Positions 1 through 8,540 of a stretch of DNA of 50,558 nucleotides are shown here, one piece after another. Both the position numbers and the translations under genes were made by a program. Origin of the DNA: JAADDG01 sp964450755 (GTDB lineage Bacteria; Campylobacterota; Campylobacteria; Campylobacterales; JAADDG01). The notes beneath the pieces are model-generated. The model was not told the DNA's origin. It did not search any database and was given only the letters and a program-made list of their open reading frames with translations. The DNA lies in NCBI GenBank assembly GCA_964450755.1, contig CAYVDJ010000026.1:1-50558 (forward strand). The letters are read 5' to 3'. The number at the start of each line of letters is the position of its first letter. Position 1 is the first letter of the stretch.

Positions 1-13
1 AGTTCTTAATCAT

Positions 14-40
14 AGAGAGACAGTGAAACTGTTTCTCTTT
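14..40 (+). terminator. Hairpin terminator of a gene left of the window
   Basis: A 10-bp stem (14-23 with 29-38, one G-U pair) closes a five-base loop and is followed by a short T run. No gene is visible to its left inside the window, so it probably ends transcription of a plus-strand gene lying upstream of position 1. Confidence 0.5.
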
Positions 41-101
41 ATCAAAATTTTTATACTTTTCTCTTTTTTTTTACCTATTTGAATTAAAAAATCTTTTTTA
101 A

Positions 102-138
102 GGTCGATCTTAGATATAAGACCGTAAATAAACGGTCT
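102..138 (+). promoter_or_regulatory. Overlapping inverted repeats in the leader of the PDZ gene
   Basis: GGTC at 102-105, GACC at 120-123 and GGTC at 134-137 alternate, so the middle element can pair either way. The downstream pairing is a perfect 7-bp stem (119-125 with 132-138) with a six-base loop. It ends ten bases before the Shine-Dalgarno AAAAGGA at 148-154. It could be an operator or a small RNA switch; no factor or ligand can be named. Confidence 0.3.
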
Positions 139-160
139 AGTTTATATAAAAGGATCGCTT

Positions 161-568
161 ATGAGACTTCTTAGCAAAAGTTTGACTATTCCTGTACTGT
201 TTTTGACATCATCAGCACTGTTTTTAGGCGGTATGCTCTTTTTAACCAAAAAAAACTCTCATCATATTACTTATACAAAACAAGAGGTAGGTATATCAAA
301 AGAACTTTCCAATCCTCTCCAGAAATGGGGTGTGGATTTTTTTGAAAAAGATGGAGTTTTATCAATAAACAATATAAAAAACAGTCATTATGCCAAGTTT
401 ATAGGATTGAAAAACGGTGATAAGATAATAAAAATAAATTCTTTGTATATGCCATCCAAAAAAGAGTTTTTAAATTTTCTTCAAAAAGCAGATACTTCAA
501 GAATAATCAATATAGTAGTAAAAAGGGGAGATAATTTATATAATTTTAGAGTACTCCCCTCTTTTTAA
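161..568 (+). CDS. Membrane-anchored PDZ-domain protein
   Basis: A 135-residue protein with one hydrophobic segment near the N-terminus (about residues 9-28), which probably anchors it in the inner membrane with the rest in the periplasm. The C-terminal half (about 60-135) reads as a single PDZ domain: a variant of the carboxylate-binding loop, then the typical GLKNGDKIIKIN stretch and a last strand ending in FRV. No protease or other catalytic domain is present. It resembles the PDZ part of type II secretion GspC proteins, but no gsp genes are nearby. It starts at an ATG with a good Shine-Dalgarno and ends one base from the convergent gene at 570. Its binding partner is unknown. Confidence 0.6.
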   Translation: MRLLSKSLTIPVLFLTSSALFLGGMLFLTKKNSHHITYTKQEVGISKELSNPLQKWGVDFFEKDGVLSINNIKNSHYAKFIGLKNGDKIIKINSLYMPSKKEFLNFLQKADTSRIINIVVKRGDNLYNFRVLPSF

Positions 569-569
569 A

Positions 570-974
570 CTATTTTTTTACAGCAATGTCTTTCCTTGCA
601 GCATTGATTGAAATGACAAATCCCCCGATTGCATCGAGGAAAGACATCATCATAAGTATAAAAAACTCTGCATTATGGGCACACTCCATAATAAGAAACA
701 AAGCCAGATATGCTACTGCAACAAAAAAGCTTACGATAGTCTCTGAAGTGCTGTATTCACCTGTTGTTGCAGCTTTATATATCTCAACAAACAGGAACAA
801 AACTCCCACTATTGTAAAAGCATCTCTTGTAGTTATAAAAAAAGTTTTATCATGCACATACAAAATATAGTTCATATCCAAATAGGGTATATCCAAATTA
901 ACCGCTGCATAATGAGCTGCACAAAAAGCCAGTAAAAGCCAAAGAAACAGTGATATATCTCTAATTAAAAACAT
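570..974 (-). CDS. Four-helix membrane protein of unknown function
   Basis: A 134-residue protein made mostly of hydrophobic stretches: about residues 7-26, 50-66, 80-96 and 102-125, so about four membrane helices with a short basic C-terminus (AARKDIAVKK). The layout recalls small PsiE-like membrane proteins, but no diagnostic motif was recognised and no function is claimed. The start at 974 has a GAGG ribosome site eight bases upstream. It is transcribed alone between the convergent PDZ gene and the SPFH gene, whose stop lies about 110 bp further upstream on the same strand. Confidence 0.5.
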   Translation of the reverse strand: MFLIRDISLFLWLLLAFCAAHYAAVNLDIPYLDMNYILYVHDKTFFITTRDAFTIVGVLFLFVEIYKAATTGEYSTSETIVSFFVAVAYLALFLIMECAHNAEFFILMMMSFLDAIGGFVISINAARKDIAVKK

Positions 975-1083
975 CTTTATACCTCTTTTTTATTTAGATT
1001 TTATATGCTTTTTAGTTAAAAAAAGGTTAAAAAAAAGAATGAAAGTTGATAAAGTTTTCTTTACCGTAAGCTTCTATACTTTA

Positions 1084-1956
1084 TTACTCACTTTCAGAAT
1101 TAACTTTAAACAGACCTTTGATCGTTTTTTGCAGATCGGCAGGATAAACAACAAATTTTGCATTATCGGAATCGGAAAGAGATTTTAATGTATCTAAGTA
1201 ACGCCCACCCAAAAGAAAATTTGCGGACATCTCTTCACTGTTTTCTCCTGAAATATCTTTGATTTTTTCAATTGCAAAAGCGGATGATTGCGCTAATATT
1301 CTCTGAGCTTCGGCATCTTTTTTGGCAACTTCCAAAGATGCTTCTGCCTCCAGTATTTTTGCAATCTTTTTACCGTTTGCCTCTATTTCCAAAGCTCTTC
1401 TCTCTCTTTCGGCAGTTGCCTGTTTTTCCATGGCTTTTTGCATAGAAGGAGAGGGTACGATATCCACTATCTCAACAGTTCTGATAGTAACTCCCCAGCT
1501 TACGACATCATCAACAATTTTATGTTTTAGGGTGTTTTTAATTTTCTCTCTGCTTGATAATGCTTCATCAAGTTTCATATTACCGACAATCGCCCTTAAA
1601 GATGTTTTGACAAGATTTAAAATAGCTTTTTCATAATTGACAATTCCGTAAACCGCATCATAGGGACTTGTAACTTTTATAAAGGCAACGGCATTCATCG
1701 TAATCATAACATTGTCTTTTGTAATAACATCAAGTTTGGGAACATCTATAATCTGATCTTTGGTTGATATTTTTTTTCTTATTCTCTCAAAAAAAGGATG
1801 AAAAAAGATAATCCTGATACCGGGTTTTACGATTCTGTGAAATTTTCCAAGTCTCTCTATTACCCAGACTTCTCCTTGGGGAATAATATTAATCGTTACT
1901 GAAAGAAAGATATAAGCTCCAAGAGCTACGATAGCTAAAATTAATGCAATAATCAT
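1084..1956 (-). CDS. SPFH/Band 7 family protein (stomatin/QmcA-like)
   Basis: A 290-residue membrane scaffold protein. One N-terminal helix (about residues 2-20) is followed by an SPFH/Band 7 domain opening with the family signature PQGEVWVIERLGKF. A long Ala/Glu/Lys-rich coiled coil (about 180-235) ends in the usual ERERRALEIEA-type stretch. Family members form large oligomers that organise membrane microdomains and protect or regulate membrane proteins. The nfeD-like gene lies immediately upstream (one base between stop and start), the normal partner arrangement for bacterial stomatins. The AAGGAG ribosome site sits inside the spacer and the end of that gene. The molecular target cannot be told from sequence. 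Confidence 0.85.
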   Translation of the reverse strand: MIIALILAIVALGAYIFLSVTINIIPQGEVWVIERLGKFHRIVKPGIRIIFFHPFFERIRKKISTKDQIIDVPKLDVITKDNVMITMNAVAFIKVTSPYDAVYGIVNYEKAILNLVKTSLRAIVGNMKLDEALSSREKIKNTLKHKIVDDVVSWGVTIRTVEIVDIVPSPSMQKAMEKQATAERERRALEIEANGKKIAKILEAEASLEVAKKDAEAQRILAQSSAFAIEKIKDISGENSEEMSANFLLGGRYLDTLKSLSDSDNAKFVVYPADLQKTIKGLFKVNSESE

Positions 1957-1957
1957 G

Positions 1958-2407
1958 TTATTTCTCCTTTTTTACAAAAAGTATCTGTCCTCTAATCTCA
2001 TCAATAACAACCCTTTCTCCCTTTTTTATATCATATTCACTGATAGAAGACCAGATCTCATCTCCCAATAAGGGAGCATCAAGTAAAACCTGTCCTTTTT
2101 CACCTCTTTTTATCTCCTTAATAACTCTTCCATGATGATTTATCTGCTGATATTTTGTTATATAAGGTTCTTCTTCTGCCGCTATAAAAAAGACATAATG
2201 AATAATTTCTATTATTATAGCAAGAAAAGAGAGCAATAAAATCATACTGACTATCCCCATCTTTATAGAAAAAGAAAAAAATAAAACTATTGAGGATGCA
2301 ATAGCAATAGATAAGAATATATTTATTCTAAATTTTTTATAAAAAAATGCAAAAACTATAATAATAACCAATAAAAACAACCACGAAAAAGGGAAAAAAT
2401 TTTGCAT
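1958..2407 (-). CDS. NfeD-like membrane protein
   Basis: About 149 residues from the chosen ATG at 2407, which has TAAGGA eight bases upstream; an in-frame ATG at 2446 would add 13 Asn-rich residues with no ribosome site. Three to four hydrophobic segments fill the first 90 residues. The last 60 form the NfeD C-terminal OB-fold, with GEKGQVLLDAPLLGDEIW and GERVVIDEIRGQILFV recognisable. NfeD proteins partner SPFH/stomatin proteins; this short form lacks the ClpP-like protease domain of long NfeD. It is co-transcribed with the SPFH gene directly downstream. Confidence 0.8.
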   Translation of the reverse strand: MQNFFPFSWLFLLVIIIVFAFFYKKFRINIFLSIAIASSIVLFFSFSIKMGIVSMILLLSFLAIIIEIIHYVFFIAAEEEPYITKYQQINHHGRVIKEIKRGEKGQVLLDAPLLGDEIWSSISEYDIKKGERVVIDEIRGQILFVKKEK

Positions 2408-2558
2408 AATATATTCCTTAAAAAAATTATTATTATTGATATTCAAAGTATTATATACTATTTTTACTAAAAACAGCTTAAAAGATAAAATAACATTATA
2501 CTTTTTCCGATAATGATAAAAGATTATTTATTATTCTGCAGATTGAGAAGTTTTTTAG

Positions 2559-2589
2559 AAAGAGGGGTTTTAAAAAAAACTCCCTCTTT
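2559..2589 (-). terminator. Terminator of the PhoX-like gene
   Basis: AAAGAGGG at 2559-2566 pairs with CCCTCTTT at 2582-2589, with further A-T pairs inside the stem. It starts right at the stop codon of the minus-strand lipoprotein gene. The T run is clearer on the plus strand, so the hairpin may act in both directions. Confidence 0.55.
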
Positions 2590-4389
2590 TTATTGAATAG
2601 TCTTAATAATTTTTACAGGTCCCCAGTAGCCAAGATATGAATTTTTCTCTTCTATATTGGCATCTTCATTGTCTCTTAGCGGATGCTGAACTCCATAAAT
2701 TAAATAATCAAATCCATTTACATCTCTTTGCCAGTTCATTGAAACCGAATTTGCCTCTAAAGGATGAGAGATCAATCTTGTTAATCTCTGGTTTTTCAGA
2801 TCATAATTCCATATCATCGGGTTGATATGTTTGCCACTGTCTTCAGAAATAGTTAAGATATCTTTGTCATCAATGTAGGATAGTCCCTCAGGATTGGCTA
2901 TATATTCCACTGAGCATTCATTGCCCTCATATTTGTCCCCTTTTGGATATGTCTTTTCTTCGCCTTCAATAAGAAGATATAATTTATCAGCTATGAAATT
3001 GCTTTTTATCAGTTCACCGTCGGTATCTATCTTTGTATCGGTCATATCGGTTGCATATATGGCACCGCATGAGTTATATTTGAATATCTTGTTTCCATAC
3101 CCCTGTGCAGCTATATATATTCTGTTTCTTTCACTGTCATAAGTTAATCCTTTGGGATTGATAAAATTAAAATTCGCCCCTTTTAATGCCGAATAGCGTT
3201 TTGTTTCAAGTCTTGACAAAACCGTTTCACTGATACTGTTTTTCTTTTTTAGACACTCAAAGCCCAAACTGCCTACAAAAGGTATAAAATCCGAAGGGCA
3301 TTCCATATCACTGTTTCCGGGAGAGATTGCGAAAAGATCACTGAAATTTATCTTTTTGGAGATTTCAAGTTTCATTGTTCTGTTTGATGTATGTCCCAAA
3401 TTGATCCAGTTAAATTTGATAAAAGTCTGATTTAGATCCTGCGAAACACTCTCTTTTGGAGCATAAAGTGTTCCGGCACTCAGATCATCTTTTTTATCGG
3501 CAATAAACATAAACAAAGCCCCGTTTTGGCTGTTGTCTGTCAAATAGACGGTTTTTCTGTCCGGCATAACAATAGCACTGTGATGTGAATATCTTCCCAT
3601 GCTGTAGTGTTTTCTAAAATGCGGAACTTCGTTTGCATCGATTATGATCTCATTTGCCCAGCCGTAGAAATAGGGGTTGGATTTTGTAATATCTCCTCCC
3701 CAGTAGAGAGCTGTCTGTTCATAATATATATCTTTGACAATTCCGTCGATAACTTCCAGATCCGTTCTGCTGCTTTTTTGTTCTACGATATAGGCATCCG
3801 GTGCAAATCCCTCGCTTCCTAGATAGGACTGCCACGGTGTTATGCTTCCGCTTTTATGTCTGTATCCCCCAAATTCATCTCTTTGGGAGATAAATCTCAT
3901 ACTGTTTGGTTTTACCAAAAGTCTGCCATTTGATGTCTGTTCAAGTTCGCTGAGATAAATAGCTCCGATGGCACAGTCAAACTGGCTGATCAAATAGAGT
4001 TTGTTATTTTGTCTTATGATAGAAGAGTACTCAAGACCTTCTCCGATAGTATCTTTTTTGCCGTTGCAGATGTATGGTTTGGAGTTTAAAAGGATAGGAC
4101 GATCATCAAAATCTTTCAATAAACCAAAAATTTCTCCGTTATTTTCGGTTACGGAATCCTCAATCAGCAGTTTGTTGCATTTTGCCGCATATTCTCTGTC
4201 ACCGATTTTCATTTTATCGATACAGATAAATCTCTCTTTGTCAAGCGGTGTAACAGGTACTGCTATACCTTCATTTTTTTTGGAGGGAGGAACAAAATTT
4301 GAATTTGAACAATCCCCGCAACCTCCTCCGCACCCGCTGAAAAACAAAATCGTACCGGTTATTATCATCATAGCCAATGTATTTTTCAT
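2590..4389 (-). CDS. PhoX/DUF839-like secreted lipoprotein, putative phosphatase
   Basis: About 599 residues from ATG 4389 (AAAGG ribosome site); an in-frame ATG at 4422 adds 11 residues and spoils the signal peptide. A lipoprotein signal ends in lipobox FFSGC (Cys20), followed by a Cys/Gly-rich CGGGCGDC. The body has beta-propeller repeats with PhoX-type signatures: GRYSHHSAIVMPD, TVYLTDNSQNGALFMF, DLSAGTLYAP, NPEGLSY, ISEDSGKHINPMIWNYD and a GVQHPL ending. PhoX enzymes are Ca/Fe-dependent periplasmic alkaline phosphatases usually exported by Tat. Here the signal is a Sec lipoprotein type without twin arginine, so cofactor loading may differ. No Pho box or phosphate genes are adjacent. The family call is fairly sure, the enzymatic activity less so. 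Confidence 0.65.
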   Translation of the reverse strand: MKNTLAMMIITGTILFFSGCGGGCGDCSNSNFVPPSKKNEGIAVPVTPLDKERFICIDKMKIGDREYAAKCNKLLIEDSVTENNGEIFGLLKDFDDRPILLNSKPYICNGKKDTIGEGLEYSSIIRQNNKLYLISQFDCAIGAIYLSELEQTSNGRLLVKPNSMRFISQRDEFGGYRHKSGSITPWQSYLGSEGFAPDAYIVEQKSSRTDLEVIDGIVKDIYYEQTALYWGGDITKSNPYFYGWANEIIIDANEVPHFRKHYSMGRYSHHSAIVMPDRKTVYLTDNSQNGALFMFIADKKDDLSAGTLYAPKESVSQDLNQTFIKFNWINLGHTSNRTMKLEISKKINFSDLFAISPGNSDMECPSDFIPFVGSLGFECLKKKNSISETVLSRLETKRYSALKGANFNFINPKGLTYDSERNRIYIAAQGYGNKIFKYNSCGAIYATDMTDTKIDTDGELIKSNFIADKLYLLIEGEEKTYPKGDKYEGNECSVEYIANPEGLSYIDDKDILTISEDSGKHINPMIWNYDLKNQRLTRLISHPLEANSVSMNWQRDVNGFDYLIYGVQHPLRDNEDANIEEKNSYLGYWGPVKIIKTIQ

Positions 4390-4533
4390 AATAAACCTTT
4401 CAAAATATAAGTTATATATCATTATGATAACATAAAAAAAGGAAAAAGAAATTTATCATAGAGTGTTTTTGCTGTGAAACAGACAAGAGAGAAGAACTTA
4501 TTACACACCAAGGTTATTTTTATTTGACAAATA

Positions 4534-4563
4534 TTACAAAAGGGAGAGGTTCCCTGTTTGTAA
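4534..4563 (-). terminator. Terminator downstream of argS
   Basis: TTACAAA (4534-4540) pairs with TTTGTAA (4557-4563) and AGGGA with TCCCT inside, a 12-bp stem with one bulged G. It lies five bases beyond the argS stop codon on the minus strand and is followed there by TTTTG and T-rich sequence. Confidence 0.6.
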
Positions 4564-4567
4564 ATAG

Positions 4568-6154
4568 TTACATTTTATATTTGGCCTTGATCCCTATAAG
4601 TTTGAGTCCCACCCTCAAAGAGAGAGCCACTACGGCAAAAATTTTGAGGTAAATATCCTGATTTTGGCTTCCTACGACTCTGTGTTCATTATAAAATTTA
4701 TGAAGATTTGAGGCAAGGGATTTGAGATAATCGGTCAGTTTTTGAAGCGATCTTGTATGAAAAGCATCTTCCAAAATCTCCGGTAGCAACAGAGCGCTGA
4801 AAAGAAGATTTTTGGCATCGTCATGAAGATTTTCCAATTTTACATCAACTATCTGCTCCTGCGTTTTACCGCTTTTTTCAAAAACCTGATTTATTCTTGC
4901 ATGGGCGTATTGGATATAATAGACAGGATTTGAGCTGTCCTCTTTTTTCAGTACATCTACATCAAATTCCAGATGTGTATCACTCTTTTTGCTCAAAAAG
5001 ATAAATCTCAAAGCATCGCTTCCTATCTCTTTGACAACATCGCTCATCAGGATAAAATTTCCGGCTCTTTTGCTCATCTTAAAAGGTTCTCCGCCCTTTA
5101 AAAGAGAAACCATCTGTGATAAAATGATCTCAAGAGAGTTTTCATCATATCCCAAAAATTTAACGGCGGCTTTTACTCTTGCTATATAACCGTGATGATC
5201 CGCTCCCCAGATGTTTATATATCTGTCATATCCTCTTTCATATTTGTTGTTGTGATAGATGATATCTCCGGCAAGATAGGTGGGTCTTTTATCCTCTCTT
5301 ACCACGACTCTGTCTTTTTCATCTCCAAATTCGCTTGATTTAAGCCAAACTTTGCCATCTTTTTCATAAACGGCATCTTTTGATTTTAATTTTTTGTAGG
5401 TTTCATCCCATTTGTCATAGAGACTTTTTTCACTGACAAAACTGTCAAAAGATATTCCGACCTCTTTTAGGTTCTCTTTGATAAGATCCAACATCCTCTC
5501 TTTGCCCCAAGAGCTTAATGTCTCTATACTGCTTTCATCGCTGAAAATCTCTTCTCCAAACTCTTTTGCAGCCTCTTTTGCAAGATCTGATATATATTCG
5601 CCTCTGTAATATTCATCCGGCCATTTGACTTTTAGTTTTGCAACTTTTTCTCTTCCCGCCAGATAGATGGAGAGTCCCAAAAGATAGATCTGATTTCCCG
5701 CATCATTTACATAGTATTCGCTTGTAATATCATATCCAAGATGTCTTCCTATTCTGTAAAGAGAGTCCCCCACAACCGCACCTCTTGCATGTCCGATATG
5801 AAGGGGACCTGTCGGATTTGCGCTTACATATTCCAAAAGAATCTTTTGATTGTTTTTGTCTTTTGCAAAATCATCTTCATTTTTCAAAACAAATGAGGAG
5901 TATTCATCCAAAAAATTATCACTTAATTTAAAGTTCAGATAACCTTTTACAGCCTCTACACGATCAAAAATTGCCTCCTGCTCAAACTTTTTACTAAGCT
6001 CCTCAGCTATTACCATAGGAGATTTTCTTAAAACTTTTGCCAAAGAAAAGGCGATTGGAGTGGCATAATGACCAAAAGAGAGATCTTTTGGCTTTTCGAT
6101 CACAAAATTTTGATCGATATGTTTTTTGATAGTTTCAACAACACTCTTTTTCAA
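4568..6154 (-). CDS. argS: Arginyl-tRNA synthetase
   Basis: A 528-residue class I aminoacyl-tRNA synthetase that charges tRNA-Arg with arginine in the cytoplasm. The HIGH signature is at residues 119-122 (PLHIGHARGAVVGD), the KMSKR loop is intact (PFKMSKRAGNF), and an Arg-RS N-terminal domain precedes the catalytic core. The C-terminal helical anticodon-binding domain is present (YIQYAHARINQVF, then to the end). Length fits the epsilonproteobacterial enzyme. It is the last gene of the minus-strand run receiver protein-gmk-tatA-argS, 13 bp behind tatA, and is followed by a hairpin terminator. The run matches my memory of C. jejuni Cj1178c-Cj1175c. Confidence 0.97.
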   Translation of the reverse strand: MKKSVVETIKKHIDQNFVIEKPKDLSFGHYATPIAFSLAKVLRKSPMVIAEELSKKFEQEAIFDRVEAVKGYLNFKLSDNFLDEYSSFVLKNEDDFAKDKNNQKILLEYVSANPTGPLHIGHARGAVVGDSLYRIGRHLGYDITSEYYVNDAGNQIYLLGLSIYLAGREKVAKLKVKWPDEYYRGEYISDLAKEAAKEFGEEIFSDESSIETLSSWGKERMLDLIKENLKEVGISFDSFVSEKSLYDKWDETYKKLKSKDAVYEKDGKVWLKSSEFGDEKDRVVVREDKRPTYLAGDIIYHNNKYERGYDRYINIWGADHHGYIARVKAAVKFLGYDENSLEIILSQMVSLLKGGEPFKMSKRAGNFILMSDVVKEIGSDALRFIFLSKKSDTHLEFDVDVLKKEDSSNPVYYIQYAHARINQVFEKSGKTQEQIVDVKLENLHDDAKNLLFSALLLPEILEDAFHTRSLQKLTDYLKSLASNLHKFYNEHRVVGSQNQDIYLKIFAVVALSLRVGLKLIGIKAKYKM

Positions 6155-6167
6155 TCCGTTTTACCTT

Positions 6168-6389
6168 TTAAGCTTTCTTCTCGCTCTCTTTTATCTCGTT
6201 TACTTCCGCGGTATTCTCTTTGGAATCTATCTTCTCTTTTACCTCTTCTTCATCTTCTTTCATCGCTTTTTTAAAGTTTTTGATTCCGCTTCCCAAACCT
6301 TTTGCAAGTTCTGGAATTTTTTTAGCTCCGAATAGTAAAACTACTATTGCCAATATTATCAATAGTTCCGGCATACTTGGCATACCCAT
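6168..6389 (-). CDS. tatA: Sec-independent protein translocase TatA
   Basis: A 73-residue TatA/E protein: short periplasmic N-terminus, one membrane helix (about residues 7-21, LLIILAIVVLLFGAKKIP), the conserved FG hinge, an amphipathic helix (ELAKGLGSGIKNFKKAM) and an acidic/basic charged tail. TatA oligomers form the pore through which folded twin-arginine proteins cross the inner membrane. An in-window client is the Tat-signal sulfide:quinone oxidoreductase at 32961-34421. It starts at ATG 6389 with AAGGAG five bases upstream. tatB and tatC are not in the window, which is usual for this phylum, where tatA sits apart. Confidence 0.95.
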   Translation of the reverse strand: MGMPSMPELLIILAIVVLLFGAKKIPELAKGLGSGIKNFKKAMKEDEEEVKEKIDSKENTAEVNEIKESEKKA

Positions 6390-6451
6390 ATCGACTCCTT
6401 AATAAAATTTTGGATTATTATATCACAACTTAATAAGCTAAAGGTAAAATG

Positions 6452-7066
6452 TTACTTTTTGTTTTTCCAATTTTGTATAAAATTATCGATAGGTATCAGT
6501 GAAGTTTTTATTCTTGAAGATTTTGCAACAGATACAAGTTCTTTTAACGCTTCTTCAAATTGATCATTAATGATCAAAAAATCATAGTGAGATATCTCTT
6601 CTATCTCGATTAAAGCGTTATTGACTCTTTTTTGTATGGTTTGCATATCGTCAGTACCTCTTTTTAAAAGTCTCTCTTGCAAAACTTTTAAAGATGGTGT
6701 GGTTAAAAATACCGAGGTTGTAAGGTCTTTGAATTTTTCTTTTACTATCTTGTGTCCTTGCACATCTATATCAAATACAACAAGTTTTTGCTCTTTCAGG
6801 GCTTTTTTTACCGGTTTTAAAGAGGTACCGTAATAGTTTCCGTGAACTTTTGCCCATTCCAAAAACTCTCCCTCTTTTATCTCTTTTTCAAATTCTTCTT
6901 TTGAGATAAAAAAGTATTCTACTCCCTCTCTCTCCCCCTCTCTCATCTGTCTTGTTGTAGTGGAGATGGAGAAATAGACATCTTTTATCTCTTTTAACAT
7001 TTCATTTATCAAAGAACTTTTTCCGGCTCCGCTTGGTCCGGAAATTACTAAAATAGCACCTTTCAC
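6452..7066 (-). CDS. gmk: Guanylate kinase
   Basis: A 204-residue nucleotide kinase converting GMP (or dGMP) and ATP to GDP and ADP. The P-loop GPSGAGKS is at residues 10-17, followed by the GMP-binding segment STTTRQMREGEREGVEYFF and the lid region RLLKRGTD. Length is normal. The start codon is GTG at 7066 with only a weak ribosome site, six bases after the stop of the upstream acidic receiver protein. Translation is therefore probably coupled to that gene. tatA and argS follow on the same strand. Confidence 0.96.
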   Translation of the reverse strand: MKGAILVISGPSGAGKSSLINEMLKEIKDVYFSISTTTRQMREGEREGVEYFFISKEEFEKEIKEGEFLEWAKVHGNYYGTSLKPVKKALKEQKLVVFDIDVQGHKIVKEKFKDLTTSVFLTTPSLKVLQERLLKRGTDDMQTIQKRVNNALIEIEEISHYDFLIINDQFEEALKELVSVAKSSRIKTSLIPIDNFIQNWKNKK

Positions 7067-7072
7067 TTTTGA

Positions 7073-8338
7073 TCACTTTTTGCTTTTAAAATTTATAGTG
7101 ATATTAATCTCCATATCTTCCAATACTTTTTTCATCATTTCAACTTTTTCCAAAGTCTCGGAAATACTGTTTTGTATCTCCTCCTCCAACTCATTTTTGT
7201 TCTTTTCGGTAACTTCAAAAGTATCATACTCTACAGGTGGCATATCTTCTTTTGTCTCCTCTTTAATTTGTTCGTTTTGTTCTTCTTGCTCTTGTTTTTC
7301 TTGTTTGATAATCTCCTCTTTGCTACCTGCTATTTCACTCTCTTTGATATGAACTTCTTGCAAAGCGTTTAAAAGAGCTTCCTGTGTCAATGAGGAAAAG
7401 TCGTTTGTTTGCATATTACTGTCCGTTTTTGATATATCTTCTGATGATTCTTCTTCATCCAAAAAGTGTTTTACTGTCTCTATATCGTCTTTATCCAAAA
7501 TAGTTTCACTTTTTTTGATCTCATCTTCCTTCTCACCGGTATCATATAACTCTTCAACCTCAAAATCGGGAACCGTTTTTTCGTCAGTTTCACTCTTTTC
7601 TTTAAATTCGTCAGCTATCTCCTGACTTATACGATCAAGAAGAATATCATCTTCTATCTCATCTTTTTGCTCCTCTTTCTCGCTCTCTTCCTCTTCTTCT
7701 GGTTTGTTTTCCTCAACAAAGTAATTATCTTCATCTTTTAAAATGTCGTCATCTTGTTTTTCTTCGTCCTCTTTTTGCTCTTTTTCTTCTGTTTCCCCTG
7801 TTTCTCCAATACCTTCCTGCGGTATTTCTTCAGGCTCTGTTTCACTTTCATTTTTATTTTTTTTCTCTTCTTCCTTTTCTTCTTCCTTTTTGTCCTCTTT
7901 GGTTTTGTCTTCTTCTATATCATCAAAATTAAAATCAAATTCATCATCCAGCTTTTTAAGCTCATCTTCCAAAGCGTTCTCTTTCTCTTCCTGTTTGATT
8001 TCACTCTCTTGGGTGCTGTCATCAACCGTATGATTTTGAATCAACTCCAAAAAGTCTGTAGGTAAAAAAGGTTTTTCCAAAACTATATCGATACCATCAG
8101 GTATATCGGTTCCTTTTGAGGCTATATAACCTAAATATCTATAATCTATTTTTGATGTAATCTCTTCTTTTAGTTCGTCAGTGTAAAAATCACCGTCTAT
8201 AAATACATAATCATAATTTTCATTTTCCCCGACATCATTGACTTTTTCAATTTCTTTAAAATCTATACCGTTTTTTTCACATGTCAAAGAGATAAGCCTT
8301 GATACAATCTTGTTGTCATTCAATAGAAGAATTCGCAT
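7073..8338 (-). CDS. Highly acidic receiver-domain protein
   Basis: A 421-residue protein in two parts. Residues 1-100 look like a response-regulator receiver domain, with the acidic pair reduced to N7-D8, a likely phospho-acceptor Asp at FIDGD (residue 48), and the conserved Lys-Pro of VLEKPF at 89-90. Residues from about 105 onward are extremely rich in Glu, Asp, Lys, Ser and Gln and probably disordered or coiled, with repeated EEKE/EEEE runs, and end in a short basic hydrophobic strand. No DNA-binding or enzymatic output domain is seen. The position upstream of gmk-tatA-argS matches the C. jejuni gene annotated only as highly acidic protein. Its function is unknown. Confidence 0.65.
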   Translation of the reverse strand: MRILLLNDNKIVSRLISLTCEKNGIDFKEIEKVNDVGENENYDYVFIDGDFYTDELKEEITSKIDYRYLGYIASKGTDIPDGIDIVLEKPFLPTDFLELIQNHTVDDSTQESEIKQEEKENALEDELKKLDDEFDFNFDDIEEDKTKEDKKEEEKEEEKKNKNESETEPEEIPQEGIGETGETEEKEQKEDEEKQDDDILKDEDNYFVEENKPEEEEESEKEEQKDEIEDDILLDRISQEIADEFKEKSETDEKTVPDFEVEELYDTGEKEDEIKKSETILDKDDIETVKHFLDEEESSEDISKTDSNMQTNDFSSLTQEALLNALQEVHIKESEIAGSKEEIIKQEKQEQEEQNEQIKEETKEDMPPVEYDTFEVTEKNKNELEEEIQNSISETLEKVEMMKKVLEDMEINITINFKSKK

Positions 8339-8503
8339 TATTTTTACTCCGGATTATATTTATTACACAAAAGCACATCCATATATTTTATAATAATTAT
8401 ATTTGATCTTAACTTTAATAATCCCCTAAAATAGTTCTAAAACCACTAAATGTGTCTATTTTTTACATAATTTTATTGCATAAAAGAATCAAATGTGGTA
8501 AAC

Positions 8504-8509
8504 TATAAT
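8504..8509 (+). promoter_or_regulatory. -10 promoter element of the DUF937/YegP genes
   Basis: A perfect TATAAT lies 31 bases upstream of the ATG at 8541 in an A/T-rich tract, with no good -35 box, as is usual for the main sigma factor in this phylum. The 5' leader would be about 25 bases and carries AGGAG at 8530-8534. Confidence 0.55.
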
Positions 8510-8540
8510 TTTATATATTAAACCAAAACAGGAGAAAAAT

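Noticed and set aside
7743..8065. Two Ser/Phe/Leu-rich open frames on the plus strand
   Set aside because: They are antisense images of the Glu/Lys codon runs in the acidic receiver protein and have no ribosome site.
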